Part shown: positions 1 to 9,521 of the stretch, one piece after another | Layout: each line of letters opens with the position of its first letter | Numbering within the stretch: the first letter of the stretch is position 1 | Source: Peptococcaceae bacterium | GTDB taxonomy: Bacteria; Bacillota; Desulfitobacteriia; Desulfitobacteriales; Syntrophobotulaceae | Direction: 5' to 3' | DNA length: 35,813 nt | Assembly (NCBI GenBank): GCA_012521215.1 | Contig: JAAYMU010000022.1 | Location: forward strand, 1 to 35,813 | Position numbers and translations under genes: made by a program | Notes under the pieces: generated by a model | Database searches by the model: none | What the model saw: the letters and a program-made list of their open reading frames with translations, nothing else | What the model was told of the DNA's origin: nothing

Positions 1-890
1 TTCTTGGCCTTTTGGGCATCAGCCACTAAAACAGCCGGATCCCCGCTTCTTCTAGGACCTATATCATGAGGAATACTGCTGGCTACCACTTTTTCCGCCG
101 CTCTGATAATCTCCTTAACGGAAAAACCATTGCCATTTCCCAAGTTGAATACATCAGACTTGTTATTACTTCTTAAGTAATTCAAGGCTAGGACATGGGC
201 GCGAGCAAGATCATTAACATGAATATAGTCTCTAATGCAGGTTCCGTCTTTAGTAGGATAGTCATCACCGTATATACTAATCTTGGTTCTTAAACCTAAA
301 GCTGTTTGTAAAACCAAGGGAATAAGATGGGTTTCCGGCCGATGATCTTCTCCTATTAAACCCTCGTCATCTGCTCCGCAAGCATTAAAGTATCTTAAGG
401 AAACATATTTTAAACCGTAGGCGAGGTCATAGTCTTCGAGTATATTTTCTATCATAAGTTTAGTCCGGCCATAGACATTGGTAGGTTGTTTTGAACTATC
501 TTCCGTGATAGGAATAAGATCAGGTTCTCCATAGACCGCAGCAGTTGAGGAAAAAACTATTCTTTTCACCTTACACGCCAGTATTGTATCTAATAAGGAA
601 AGAGTTCCTACCACATTATTTTGATAGTACTTTTGAGGATTCTGCATAGATTCCCCGACTACGCTGGAGGCCGCAAAATGAATTACATCGGTTACCCCAT
701 AACTCTTAATTGTATTTTCAAGCAAGGGCCGGTCAGAGATATCCCCTTGTACAAATTGGTAACCGCAAATTGACTCTCTGTGACCAGAGCTCAGGTTATC
801 ATATACAATAAAATCATATCCCTGACGTTTTAGACTTAGGGCTGTATGAGACCCTATATAGCCGGCCCCACCTGTGATAAGAATGGTCAT
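1..890 (-). CDS. galE: UDP-glucose 4-epimerase, C-terminus cut by window edge
   Basis: Interconverts UDP-glucose and UDP-galactose using a tightly bound NAD; a cytoplasmic enzyme feeding surface polysaccharide synthesis. The reading frame is open from an ATG at 890 to the left edge, about 296 of the usual ~330 residues. The N-terminus reads [15 protein letters not shown], the Rossmann GxxGxxG dinucleotide site of extended short-chain dehydrogenases. The catalytic YxxxK appears as YGRTK (near 460), and the last visible residues contain the GalE-typical [14 protein letters not shown] (near 20-60). Its ATG overlaps the hpt stop codon in an ATGA arrangement, so the two are probably co-transcribed and translationally coupled. 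The pairing with hpt has no obvious metabolic logic. The family assignment is secure. The exact substrate could be another UDP-sugar, as for any GalE homologue. Confidence 0.93.
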   Translation of the reverse strand, partial: MTILITGGAGYIGSHTALSLKRQGYDFIVYDNLSSGHRESICGYQFVQGDISDRPLLENTIKSYGVTDVIHFAASSVVGESMQNPQKYYQNNVVGTLSLLDTILACKVKRIVFSSTAAVYGEPDLIPITEDSSKQPTNVYGRTKLMIENILEDYDLAYGLKYVSLRYFNACGADDEGLIGEDHRPETHLIPLVLQTALGLRTKISIYGDDYPTKDGTCIRDYIHVNDLARAHVLALNYLRSNNKSDVFNLGNGNGFSVKEIIRAAEKVVASSIPHDIGPRRSGDPAVLVADAQKAK

Positions 891-1426
891 TTCTCATAAA
901 CCTCTGGTTTTAAAATCCCTACATAGGGAAGATTCCTGAATTTCTCGTCATAATCTAAACCATAACCGACAACAAATTCGTTAGGAATAGTAAAACCGTT
1001 ATAATCGGGACTTATATCCACTTTTCTTCTATCCGGTTTGTCCAAAAGAGTAACAATTTTTAAACTTAAAGGATGTCTTCTGGCCAAATTCTCTTTCAAA
1101 TATTTTAAAGTCAGTCCGGTGTCAACAATATCTTCCACGATGAGAACATGGCTGTCTTCCACAGTGGTATCCAAATCTTTCAGAATCCGGACAGCTCCTG
1201 AAGATACAGCTCCACTTCCATAACTGGAAACAGCCATAAAATCATATCTTAAAGGAATTTTAATTTCCCGAATAAGGTCAGCCAAAAAGGGCACTGCTCC
1301 TTTAAAAATCCCGATAACTAAAAGTTCTTTTCCCCTGTAATCATTGGTAAGCTGCTCGCCTATTTCCGCTACCCTTTTTTTAAGCGTATCTTGGTCTATA
1401 AGTACTTTGCTAATCATTTCTTCCAT
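887..1426 (-). CDS. hpt: Hypoxanthine (guanine) phosphoribosyltransferase
   Basis: Purine salvage enzyme making IMP or GMP from hypoxanthine or guanine and PRPP in the cytoplasm. The 179 residues match the usual bacterial length. The PRPP-binding loop [14 protein letters not shown] lies at residues 94-107, with two acidic residues before the DTG. The flexible-loop SYGSG segment is near residue 68. The ATG at 1426 is preceded by GGGAG at an 8-base spacing, so I keep it rather than the internal Met4. In most Bacilli hpt sits between tilS and ftsH; here it lies instead upstream of galE, overlapping it by 4 bases. A promoter candidate lies about 40 bases upstream, inside the hairpin at 1481-1525. 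Confidence 0.95.
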   Translation of the reverse strand: MEEMISKVLIDQDTLKKRVAEIGEQLTNDYRGKELLVIGIFKGAVPFLADLIREIKIPLRYDFMAVSSYGSGAVSSGAVRILKDLDTTVEDSHVLIVEDIVDTGLTLKYLKENLARRHPLSLKIVTLLDKPDRRKVDISPDYNGFTIPNEFVVGYGLDYDEKFRNLPYVGILKPEVYEK

Positions 1427-1471
1427 TTATTTTCACTCCCGCCAAATGTTAATAATGCGTTACAACTAACA

Positions 1472-1500
1472 ATTATAGACAAAGAGCAGGCTGTTAACAA
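1472..1500 (-). promoter_or_regulatory. Putative sigma-A promoter for hpt-galE
   Basis: On the minus strand a TTGTTA (1495-1500) and a perfect TATAAT (1472-1477) are separated by exactly 17 bases. Transcription would begin near 1465, giving a leader of about 40 bases before hpt. The -35 box falls inside one arm of the strong hairpin at 1481-1525, so promoter and hairpin share sequence. The call rests on sequence match only. Confidence 0.5.
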
Positions 1501-1525
1501 CCTTCTTGTTAACAGCCTGCTCTTT
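1481..1525 (-). terminator. Perfect 20-bp inverted repeat, probable terminator of the gene at 1620-2288
   Basis: Arms 1481-1500 and 1506-1525 are perfectly complementary over 20 bases (AAAGAGCAGGCTGTTAACAA and its reverse complement) with a 5-base loop. On the minus strand the second arm ends in CTTT and is followed by GTCTATAATTG, a loose U-rich tail. It sits just downstream of the membrane-protein gene and upstream of hpt, as expected for a terminator. The unbroken 20-bp stem is longer than usual. Confidence 0.7.
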
Positions 1526-1545
1526 TCCGAATTTATTATTCCCGT

Positions 1546-1576
1546 TTTATACTTTTCTATCTTTATACTTTTCTAT
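1546..1576. repeat. Tandem direct repeat, 16-bp period, two copies
   Basis: TTTATACTTTTCTAT occurs at 1546-1560 and again at 1562-1576, separated by one C. It is non-coding and lies between the 1620-2288 gene and the hairpin. It is one of several short tandem duplications in intergenic stretches of this window. Confidence 0.85.
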
Positions 1577-1619
1577 TCTGCATGCTCCCTAAACACTGTA
1601 TTTGTCCTCTAACCTCTGT

Positions 1620-2288
1620 CTAACCAACCCCCTCCGGTGGTTGAATTGATATTTTACGACCGATATCTCTAAATTCAATGGTTATGGCCATGTTTTCACC
1701 TGTCTCTTTATTCTTGGCCGTTACCTCTGCTTTAACTACAGTTTTGGTGGCCTTAGCAATATACAGGGTGTATTCAAAGTCAGACCAGAACCTTTCAATG
1801 ATTTGATTTTGAACACTTGGTTTTAAACTATATACTATACAGTTTTTATCATTAACCTCTGCATTCCCTTTAGACACCACCTCCCCAATCTCTTTTAATT
1901 GTAAGGTTGACAAGGGATCAAGTTCCACCAGGAAGACTTTTTGGGCAACCGTGATATCATTGAATTTAATCCATTCATTGGTAAAGGGGTCTTTGTTGTA
2001 GAGAATATCTTTAATTTTAATCATCTCTACCTTACTTCCGGCCAGTTGACCCTGAACATGAATGTTCTCGCCACTTTTATAACCGTTAATTTTTGTGAGT
2101 AAGCGTTTCTGGCCTTCCACATATTGTTCCTGGGTAACACTGTAAGCAAAGGAATCTGCAGTTCTAATGTTTTCCAAACCAAGCGTAACCGCTTTTTGGG
2201 GATCCGGTTGTCTTAGGAATAAAAAACCACCCCCTGCTGCCAATAAAATAATTAGAATAATTGATCCCCAAATAATTTTCCTTGTCAT
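1620..2288 (-). CDS. Membrane-anchored extracytoplasmic protein, unknown function (LolA/LppX-like fold suspected)
   Basis: I do not recognise a characterised family. The 222-residue product begins with a short basic stretch and one hydrophobic segment (about residues 5-25, IIWGSIILIILLAAGGGFLFL). There is no lipobox cysteine, so it is likely an uncleaved N-terminal anchor with the rest outside the cell. The remainder alternates short polar and hydrophobic stretches typical of beta-rich carrier folds such as LppX/LprG/LolA. Phrases such as DILYNKDPFTNEWIKF and the VEGQ region near residue 58 recall Gram-positive lipoproteins that bind hydrophobic ligands. That is an impression, not a motif match. 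The start is an ATG with GGAGGG about 7 bases upstream. It is a single gene between groEL and hpt with its own strong terminator hairpin. Confidence 0.8.
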   Translation of the reverse strand: MTRKIIWGSIILIILLAAGGGFLFLRQPDPQKAVTLGLENIRTADSFAYSVTQEQYVEGQKRLLTKINGYKSGENIHVQGQLAGSKVEMIKIKDILYNKDPFTNEWIKFNDITVAQKVFLVELDPLSTLQLKEIGEVVSKGNAEVNDKNCIVYSLKPSVQNQIIERFWSDFEYTLYIAKATKTVVKAEVTAKNKETGENMAITIEFRDIGRKISIQPPEGVG

Positions 2289-2467
2289 ACCATGCCCTCC
2301 CGGCGGATTCTTATCTAATTAATATGATTATTCCCAGCGTGCTATTACTGGAAAATCCTGTTTTAAAGAAAAGAAGCTGCCCAAAAGTTCAGCGAACTAA
2401 TGAGCAACCTCTATTAAATAACTTCTCAATGTTGGCAAAATGTTGACAAGGTAACTACCTCAAGCTT

Positions 2468-2493
2468 CAAACCCTTTGTTATTAAGGGGTTTG
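2468..2493 (-). terminator. Weak hairpin after groEL
   Basis: CAAACCCTT (2468-2476) can pair with AAGGGGTTTG (2484-2493), leaving one bulged G. It lies ten bases beyond the groEL stop. There is no run of U after the stem on the minus strand, so it may only partly terminate or may act as a 3' stabiliser. Confidence 0.35.
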
Positions 2494-2502
2494 TGGCTCA
2501 GA

Positions 2503-4155
<1,653 letters not shown>

Positions 4156-4164
4156 TTATTTCAA

Positions 4165-4449
4165 TTATTCAATAATTGCTTGAATATCTGATTCTCTAAG
4201 TATTAAGTATTCTTCGCCATCATATTTGATCTCTGTTCCGGCATATTTTGAATAAATAACCTTATCCCCAACTTTGACTTCCATAGGTACCCTTTGGCCT
4301 TTTTCTACTTTACCTGGGCCAACGGCCATGACTTCGCCTTCCTGAGGTTTTTCTTTAGCTGTGTCTGGCATAATAATTCCACTTTTGGTCCTTTCTTCAG
4401 TCGGAAGAGCTTTGACTATTACTCTGTCAGCTAATGGTTTTAGTTTCAT
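4165..4449 (-). CDS. groES: Co-chaperonin GroES (Hsp10)
   Basis: Lid of the GroEL chamber. At 94 residues it is full length. The sequence starts [13 protein letters not shown] and carries the mobile loop region ([19 protein letters not shown], residues 18-36) that contacts GroEL. A GGAGG ribosome binding site is about 9 bases upstream of the ATG. It is first in the groESL operon, with a CIRCE operator and a sigma-A promoter candidate just upstream. Confidence 0.98.
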   Translation of the reverse strand: MKLKPLADRVIVKALPTEERTKSGIIMPDTAKEKPQEGEVMAVGPGKVEKGQRVPMEVKVGDKVIYSKYAGTEIKYDGEEYLILRESDIQAIIE

Positions 4450-4488
4450 AAATGATTTCCCTCCTTGAAATCTTTATCAACTTCATTG

Positions 4489-4515
4489 TTAGCACTCATT
4501 AGGGATGAGTGCTAA
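4489..4515 (-). promoter_or_regulatory. CIRCE operator (HrcA-binding site)
   Basis: A perfect match to the consensus: TTAGCACTC (4489-4497), nine bases, then GAGTGCTAA (4507-4515). It lies 40 bases upstream of the groES start and just downstream of the predicted promoter. The family role is HrcA repression of groESL, relieved by heat stress. No hrcA gene is in this window. Confidence 0.97.
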
Positions 4516-4527
4516 TATCTAGGTATA

Positions 4528-4556
4528 ATAATATGCAAGGATTTTGTGATATGCAA
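4528..4556 (-). promoter_or_regulatory. Putative sigma-A promoter of groESL
   Basis: On the minus strand TTGCAT (4551-4556) and TATTAT (4528-4533) are spaced by exactly 17 bases. The predicted start, near 4521, places CIRCE at the very beginning of the transcript, the usual arrangement. Confidence 0.65.
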
Positions 4557-4829
4557 CCCTATCCAAGCATAATTATTACCATTTAGGAAAGATTTTCTCT
4601 CGATTTCTAAAGAATACTAAGAAATGCTATGCAATAAAAAATCTTGGGATTTCCTTAATTTATGAGTTTTACAAGGTATATCCTATCCGTTTTTTCCCTT
4701 TTTATACATATTATTTTTATTTCTTTCAATTCCTTGTTTCAACTTTGCCTTTTCACAATCAAACTTCTTCAAGCAGTAACCGCTGTTTCTATCATTGCCG
4801 CAAACTGCTTTTTGTTATGGTAATTAAGC
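4557..4829. other. Intergenic stretch with no gene seen
   Basis: AT-rich sequence between the groESL promoter and mobA. No ORF with a ribosome binding site was found on either strand. The only structure noted is a 7-bp stem, AAGCAGT (4771-4777) with ACTGCTT (4804-4810). It is followed by TTTTTG on the plus strand, but no plus-strand gene precedes it, so I do not call it a terminator. Confidence 0.5.
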
Positions 4830-5447
4830 TTATTTTTCTACCATGGACTCCCATTCTTGGGGGGTATTGACATTTGCTACGCTTTTAATGAATATACTTT
4901 GCATTCGCGGATCAACTATCTCTTTTTCGATGGCAATTACTCTTTTCTTAAGCTCATTTAAGGATCCTCCAAATATTGCTCTATTAATACTAAGCATGTT
5001 TGCTTTTAAGTCCATTTCTATGAAAGGTAAAATCCTCTTATGATAAAAAGCATGCAAAGTATGAATCTTACCAGAAACACTGGGCAAGACAATATCATAG
5101 TCTTCACAAAAACCATGTAGACAAATGATTGCTTCTGCATTTAAAAAAGGCATATCACAGGCCGCTATAAACATATAATCATACTTGGCCTGTTGCAGAG
5201 CCGCATAAAGCCCCGCCATTGGGCCTTGGCCTTTAATCAAATCGGGAATGGTTTTAAAGCCGTAATCTTGGTACATAGTACTTTCTCGGCAGCTTATAAA
5301 CACTTCGGCACACACTTTATCCAGTACCTGTAGATTCCTCTCAAGAAGTGTTTGCCCTTCAATCTTTAGAAAAGCCTTGTTTGTTCCCATTCTACGGCTT
5401 TCCCCACCTACTAATAGCACTCCGGTGCAAGCTAATTTGGTTGCCAA
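4830..5447 (-). CDS. mobA: Molybdenum cofactor guanylyltransferase
   Basis: Transfers GMP from GTP to molybdopterin-bound metal, making the MGD form used by DMSO-reductase-family enzymes. The nucleotide-binding signature LLVGGESRRMGTNKAFLKI and the acidic metal-binding site CDMPFL are clear. The frame is open to an ATG at 5507, but that codon has no ribosome binding site and would add 20 residues absent from the family. The TTG at 5447 has AAGGA about 10 bases upstream and yields MATKLACTGVLLVGG, the normal MobA start, so I choose it. The gene stands alone, away from the Moco operon at 20.9-26.3 kb, but its product is what the bis-MGD enzymes at 26.9-34.2 kb would need. Confidence 0.9.
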   Translation of the reverse strand: MATKLACTGVLLVGGESRRMGTNKAFLKIEGQTLLERNLQVLDKVCAEVFISCRESTMYQDYGFKTIPDLIKGQGPMAGLYAALQQAKYDYMFIAACDMPFLNAEAIICLHGFCEDYDIVLPSVSGKIHTLHAFYHKRILPFIEMDLKANMLSINRAIFGGSLNELKKRVIAIEKEIVDPRMQSIFIKSVANVNTPQEWESMVEK

Positions 5448-5592
5448 TTTTCTCGCATCCTTTTCCCTAAACTCGACTTTAAACCTTAAGCCCAACTCCC
5501 AATTCATTACTTTTTAATTTTTATTTTTAACTTTTAACTCTTAACTTCCAACTCCTCAATACTTTAACATATTTTGGCCACATTTGACAATT

Positions 5593-7572
5593 TTAAAAAG
5601 TTGTTTCCGGCTTTCTCCCCTTTCGAATATAGGCCTTTAGAGCATCATTTTCCTTTTCGGTTTTAAGAAGGGTGTTGCCTGTTTGGGCGCACCAAGCTTT
5701 AATATCCCTGGCAAAACCGGGATCGGTAACCGCCACTTCCATGATCTGACCCTCGTCCATTAACTGGAGGTTTTCAAATACCAACTTTATGGGGCCGGGA
5801 CACTGCAGGCAAGTAGCATCTACTTGGCGGTCGACAGTAATTTTAGCCGCCATTAGGGAGTTGGCAGGCTTACCGGCAAGTGCCCGTCCTGTATCGTCAA
5901 CCTGCTGATTTAAGTCGCGCCTCCTGCTCTCCGAGTTGCCGTACACACTGGCATAAGTCCTGTATCCCCCGTCCAAATTTACCGCTTTAAAACCGTGCTG
6001 GCTAAGAATTCGGCAAGCGATATACCCTCTTAGCCCAATTCTGCAGGTAACGTAAATAGTCTTATCCTTTGGAAGTTCGTTAAGCCTGCTGCGCAATTCG
6101 GGTAGAGGGATATTAATAGAACCTTCAATTTTTCCTAAGTCCAATTCTTCAGGCTGACTAACGTCAACCAGGACATTGCCCTCTGCCAGCAGTTCATCTA
6201 TTTCATGGTACTGAACTGTATCCACCATACCGTCCAAGATATTGGCGGCCGCATAACCAAGAATGTTAACCGGGTCTTTACCGGAGGAATAAGGCGGAGC
6301 ATAGGCCAGTTCCAGATCCTGCAAGTCATAAACCGTCAACTCTCCTTTAATAGCCGTTGCCAGAACATCAATCCTTTTCTCCACCCCTTTGTAGCCGACA
6401 ACTTGAGCTCCGAGTATTGTGCCGTCTTCCTGGAAAATCATTTTCATATCGAGGGGCGTAGCGCCGGGATAATAGCCGGCATGGGAGTTGGGATGAATAT
6501 GAATAACTTTATAATCAATTCCTAGCTGTCTAACGGTCTTTTCATTAAGTCCCGTAGACGCCACTGTCAGATCGAACACTTTGGCCACTGAAGTTCCCAA
6601 GGTTCCCTTGTAGGTTTTTTTAGCCCCATAAATGTTATCGGCAGCCATTCTTCCCTGTCGGTTGGCCGGCCAAGCCAGGGGAATATGAGCAGGATGGCCG
6701 TTGATATAATGCTTAACCTCAACCGCATCGCCAAGAGCATAGATATGGGGATCGCTTGTTTGAAGATATTCGTTTACTTTAATGGCGCCCTTTAAGCCAA
6801 GCTCCAAACCGGCCTGCTCTGCAAGTTTGCTTTCCGGGCGGACTCCGATAGCCATAACCACCATATCAGCTTGAATGGCCCGGCCGCTCTGCAGTATCAC
6901 CTTGGAACCGTCGACTTTAGTTACCTGATCTTCAAGAATAAGCTCTACACCCTTTTCTCGCAAATGAGCATGAACAATACAGGCCATTTCATAATCAAGG
7001 GAAGGCTGGACTTGATTTAAAGCTTCTACCAGTACAACATTTAAGTTTCTGGCCTTGAGATTTTCCGCCATTTCCAGACCAATAAAACCTCCGCCGACCA
7101 CGACAGCGGTTTGAGGGTTATTTTCCCGGATAAAATTCACTATTGCTTCTGCATGGGGAATGGTCCTAAGCGTAAATACTTTGGGGTTACCGGCAACACC
7201 TTCGATCGGAGGCATAATCGGCGTAGCTCCCGGGGAGAGAATGAGATAATCGTAGTTTTCTTGGTAGGTTGCGCCGGTCTCTAAGTTCTTAACCTGGATA
7301 GTTTTTTGCTCCTTGTGAATAGCGGTAACTTCGCTTCTTGTTCTGATATCGATATTAAATCTGGCCGCCATGCCCTGTACAGTCTGAACCAGTAATTTTT
7401 CTTTTTCTTTAATCACACCTCCCACATAGTAGGGCAGCCCGCAATTGGCAAAGGAGATATGAGCTCCTCTTTCTATCACTACAATTTCTGAGTACTCATC
7501 CAGTCTCCTTAATCTGGCAGCCGCGGTTGCTCCTCCTGCCACCCCGCCGACAATAATAATCTTTTTACTCAT
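5593..7572 (-). CDS. CoA-disulfide reductase-like flavoprotein fused to rhodanese and TusA domains
   Basis: A three-domain sulfur-handling protein of about 659 residues. Residues 1-445 are an FAD/NAD(P)H pyridine-nucleotide-disulfide oxidoreductase: GGVAGGATAA binds FAD, the active cysteine is Cys44 in FANCGLPYYVGG, and VVVGGGFIGLE is the second dinucleotide site. A rhodanese domain follows, with Cys510 in the loop CRIGLRG. A TusA-like domain ends the protein, with CLQCPGP (cysteines near 588 and 591). Relatives reduce CoA disulfides, CoA persulfides or polysulfide and pass sulfane sulfur between domains. Some longer relatives add a DsrE domain, which is absent here. I use the ATG at 7572 (AGGAGG, 7-base spacing) rather than the GTG two codons earlier. 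It lies 32 bases after an ArsR-family gene and is probably controlled by it. Confidence 0.92.
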   Translation of the reverse strand: MSKKIIIVGGVAGGATAAARLRRLDEYSEIVVIERGAHISFANCGLPYYVGGVIKEKEKLLVQTVQGMAARFNIDIRTRSEVTAIHKEQKTIQVKNLETGATYQENYDYLILSPGATPIMPPIEGVAGNPKVFTLRTIPHAEAIVNFIRENNPQTAVVVGGGFIGLEMAENLKARNLNVVLVEALNQVQPSLDYEMACIVHAHLREKGVELILEDQVTKVDGSKVILQSGRAIQADMVVMAIGVRPESKLAEQAGLELGLKGAIKVNEYLQTSDPHIYALGDAVEVKHYINGHPAHIPLAWPANRQGRMAADNIYGAKKTYKGTLGTSVAKVFDLTVASTGLNEKTVRQLGIDYKVIHIHPNSHAGYYPGATPLDMKMIFQEDGTILGAQVVGYKGVEKRIDVLATAIKGELTVYDLQDLELAYAPPYSSGKDPVNILGYAAANILDGMVDTVQYHEIDELLAEGNVLVDVSQPEELDLGKIEGSINIPLPELRSRLNELPKDKTIYVTCRIGLRGYIACRILSQHGFKAVNLDGGYRTYASVYGNSESRRRDLNQQVDDTGRALAGKPANSLMAAKITVDRQVDATCLQCPGPIKLVFENLQLMDEGQIMEVAVTDPGFARDIKAWCAQTGNTLLKTEKENDALKAYIRKGRKPETTF

Positions 7573-7604
7573 TTTCACTCCTCCTAACCTACTTATTGGT
7601 TCCC

Positions 7605-7898
7605 TTAATTTTCGGCAAAAAGTATCTCTATTAAGCCTTTAACCACTTCATTTTCTAAAGAATAATAAACCTCAAGCCCTTTGCGCCTTCCCTTAATAAT
7701 GCCTGCCGCCTTCAAAACGGATAAATGCTGGGAAATGGTTGACTGGGGCAGTTGCAAGCAATGCTGCATATTCATAACGTTGCTTGTCCCCCGTTCCAGT
7801 AGACCTCTTACTATACAAAGCCTGGCCGGATGAGAGAGAGCTTTTAATAGTTTGGCTTTGGATTCAAATAGCTGCGGATTGGTATAAAAAGTTTGCAT
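7605..7898 (-). CDS. ArsR/SmtB-family repressor, probable sulfur-stress sensor
   Basis: A 97-residue winged-helix repressor. The recognition-helix region reads PQSTISQHLSVLKAAGII, followed by the wing GRRKGLEVYYSL. The classic metal site ELCVCD is absent. Two cysteines remain, Cys28 (ARLCIVRG) and Cys47 (MQHCLQL). That pattern is compatible with a thiol or persulfide sensor rather than a metal sensor; this is inference. The ATG at 7898 has AAGGTG 6 bases upstream; an in-frame TTG at 7916 lacks a site. Its promoter carries a perfect 30-bp palindrome, so autoregulation is likely. The gene downstream encodes a CoA-disulfide reductase/rhodanese/TusA fusion, which suggests response to reactive sulfur. 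Confidence 0.9.
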   Translation of the reverse strand: MQTFYTNPQLFESKAKLLKALSHPARLCIVRGLLERGTSNVMNMQHCLQLPQSTISQHLSVLKAAGIIKGRRKGLEVYYSLENEVVKGLIEILFAEN

Positions 7899-7976
7899 AA
7901 TCTTCACCTTCGTCAAACATGTACTTATAAAACTATATCCCGCCGAAAATATTTCAAAGATATATGGTTGTATCAG

Positions 7977-8006
7977 TATATCGTAATATTATAATATTAC
8001 GATATA
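7977..8006 (-). promoter_or_regulatory. Perfect 30-bp palindromic operator, probable ArsR-family binding site
   Basis: TATATCGTAATATT (7977-7990), AT, then AATATTACGATATA (7993-8006): a perfect inverted repeat. It covers the -10 box and most of the spacer of the promoter at 7986-8014, the expected place for a repressor site. The ArsR-type regulator is the first gene of the transcript. Confidence 0.85.
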
Positions 8007-8014
8007 TAAGTCAA
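7986..8014 (-). promoter_or_regulatory. Sigma-A promoter of the ArsR/CoA-disulfide-reductase operon
   Basis: On the minus strand TTGACT (8009-8014), a 17-base spacer and TAATAT (7986-7991). The start would be near 7979, about 80 bases before the regulator's ATG. Confidence 0.75.
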
Positions 8015-8017
8015 GCC

Positions 8018-8090
8018 AAAACCCACTCCTCTTAAAAATTAGTTTTGTTTTTTTAAAAAAACTTATACCAAGATATTAGAAGTGGGCTTT
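8018..8090 (-). terminator. Possible terminator after the DegV gene
   Basis: AGAAGTGGGCTTT (8078-8090) can pair imperfectly with AAAACCCACTCCT (8018-8030). An AT-rich inner hairpin of complementary T and A runs (around 8043-8062) lies between them. On the minus strand the outer stem ends GTGGGTTTTGGCTT. The large interrupted loop keeps confidence low. Confidence 0.4.
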
Positions 8091-8114
8091 CAATTTAGAT
8101 TCATTTTTTAGTTC

Positions 8115-8960
8115 TCAATCGTCCTTGAGACAGCAGAAACCAACACAACCAACCCCGATATGGGTGCCAACCACAGAACCAATTTCACATTCAATGATTT
8201 GCTGCGGCTTAAAACGAGCTAAAATCATCTGTTTTAAGTCCTCCAGAGCCTCAAGATTAGCAGCATGGGCCAAATAAACGGTCTTAGAGTTAAAATCAGC
8301 ACCGTTTTTTATGGCGTCTTCCAACATCCAAGCAAATGCTTTCTTTAAGCCCCTGGCCTTAGAGATTAATTCTACGGAACCGTTTTTTATGGTTATAATA
8401 GGCTTAATTCCTAGCAAAGTGCCGGCTAAAGCACCGGTGGTTGTAAGTCTTCCGCCTTTTTTCAAGTTTTCCAAAGTATTGATCGCCCCATAAAAATGGA
8501 TCTCTTTTTTGATCTTTTCGATCCGTGCCACTATTTCCGGAGCGCTTTTTCCCTCCCGGACCATCTCGGCAGCTTCGACCACCAAAAGGCCCAAGCCAAA
8601 AGTCGCAAATTCGGAATCGATTAAATTTATTCTGTTATCATTTAACATATCCTTGGCGATGACCGCTGAACTATAAGTGCCGCTTAACTTCGAGGAAATA
8701 AAAATTCCCAAAACCTCATCTCCATTATGCAGGTGTTTGCTGAATTCATTAACGAATTCACTGGGATTAACTTGCGCCGTTTTGGGAAGTTCTTTGTGCT
8801 CTGCCATTTTAGAATAAAATTCTTGGTTAGTGATATCTACTCCTTCGGTATATACTTCTTCACCAAAAAGCACTTTTAAAGGAATCACTGTAATTCCCAA
8901 ATCCTCAACTAATTGAGCAGTTAAATCGCATGTACTGTCTGTTATAACTTTTAAGGGCAT
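8115..8960 (-). CDS. DegV-family fatty-acid-binding protein (FakB-like)
   Basis: DegV proteins bind a fatty acid and, where characterised (FakB), present it to a fatty-acid kinase for phosphorylation and entry into phospholipid. The 281 residues fit the family. MPLKVITDSTCDL opens the protein, and SSKLSGTYSSA (near residue 100) is the conserved head-group-binding region. I choose the ATG at 8960 because GGAGG lies 5 bases upstream; the in-frame ATG at 8981 lacks a site. It is directly downstream of a FabT-like regulator (35-base gap) and probably in the same transcript, which supports a lipid role. No kinase gene (fakA) is in the window. Confidence 0.92.
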   Translation of the reverse strand: MPLKVITDSTCDLTAQLVEDLGITVIPLKVLFGEEVYTEGVDITNQEFYSKMAEHKELPKTAQVNPSEFVNEFSKHLHNGDEVLGIFISSKLSGTYSSAVIAKDMLNDNRINLIDSEFATFGLGLLVVEAAEMVREGKSAPEIVARIEKIKKEIHFYGAINTLENLKKGGRLTTTGALAGTLLGIKPIITIKNGSVELISKARGLKKAFAWMLEDAIKNGADFNSKTVYLAHAANLEALEDLKQMILARFKPQQIIECEIGSVVGTHIGVGCVGFCCLKDD

Positions 8961-8995
8961 TCCATCCTCCACATTAAACAATCATTAATTGAGCA

Positions 8996-9475
8996 TTAAT
9001 CAGTTTTTTCATTTTTTGCTTTGCTTTTCTTTAAATTGTATTTTTCTTTAAAATAATTACTGATATTTTCCAGGGCAGAGACCAACACCTTCTTTTCATC
9101 CTCAGAGAGTCTGGAGATAGTCGTGTTTATCATCTCATCATGAAAGTCGGCGTGGTGCCGAAAGGCCTCTTGGCCCTTGTCTGTTAAAGAAATCAATACT
9201 ATACGGCGATCTTCTTGGCTTCTCCGACGGGTGACATAACCCTTGCGCAAAAGATTATTTATAGCTATGGTCAAAGTTCCGATAGTAATGTTAAGGTCTC
9301 GGGCTACAGAGGACATATTGCGAGATCCTTCCAAGCCAATTTCTTCCAGAACATGGATCTCACTAATAGACAGGTCCTGAAATTGATCGGACTTAAGGGC
9401 CTGCTCCTCAATTTGCAGAATATCGTTAAACAATTTCACCAATAGTTCATTTAAGGTTCCATAAAGATTACTCAT
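8996..9475 (-). CDS. MarR-family regulator, FabT-like
   Basis: A winged-helix repressor of about 159 residues. The N-terminal LFNDILQIEEQAL and the following DLSISEIHVLEEIG resemble FabT, the MarR-type repressor of fatty-acid synthesis in streptococci. The recognition region is TIGTLTIAINNLLRKGYV and the wing RRRSQEDRRIVLISLT. I place the start at the ATG at 9475. The frame is open to an ATG at 9526, but that codon falls inside the predicted -10 box, and a FabT-type operator lies in the extra 51 bases, so the longer form would not be translated from this promoter. The ribosome binding site is weak (AGTGGTG). The neighbour downstream is a DegV fatty-acid-binding protein. FabT function is inferred from sequence similarity and the operator. 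Confidence 0.85.
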   Translation of the reverse strand: MSNLYGTLNELLVKLFNDILQIEEQALKSDQFQDLSISEIHVLEEIGLEGSRNMSSVARDLNITIGTLTIAINNLLRKGYVTRRRSQEDRRIVLISLTDKGQEAFRHHADFHDEMINTTISRLSEDEKKVLVSALENISNYFKEKYNLKKSKAKNEKTD

Positions 9476-9496
9476 TGCAACACCACTATTCAATAG

Positions 9497-9509
9497 TTTG
9501 ATTGTCAAA
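9497..9509 (-). promoter_or_regulatory. FabT-type operator
   Basis: TTTGATTGTCAAA is a perfect inverted repeat TTTGA-N3-TCAAA. It differs from the core of the published FabT motif (TTTGATTATCAAA) at one base in the centre. It lies just downstream of the predicted -10 box and about 22 bases upstream of the regulator's likely start codon, suggesting autoregulation. Confidence 0.7.
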
Positions 9510-9521
9510 GTAATATCTTTA

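Noticed and set aside
1391-1612. Plus-strand ORF of 73 codons across the hpt start and intergenic hairpin
   Set aside because: It spans the terminator hairpin and a tandem repeat, has no ribosome binding site and no recognisable protein pattern.
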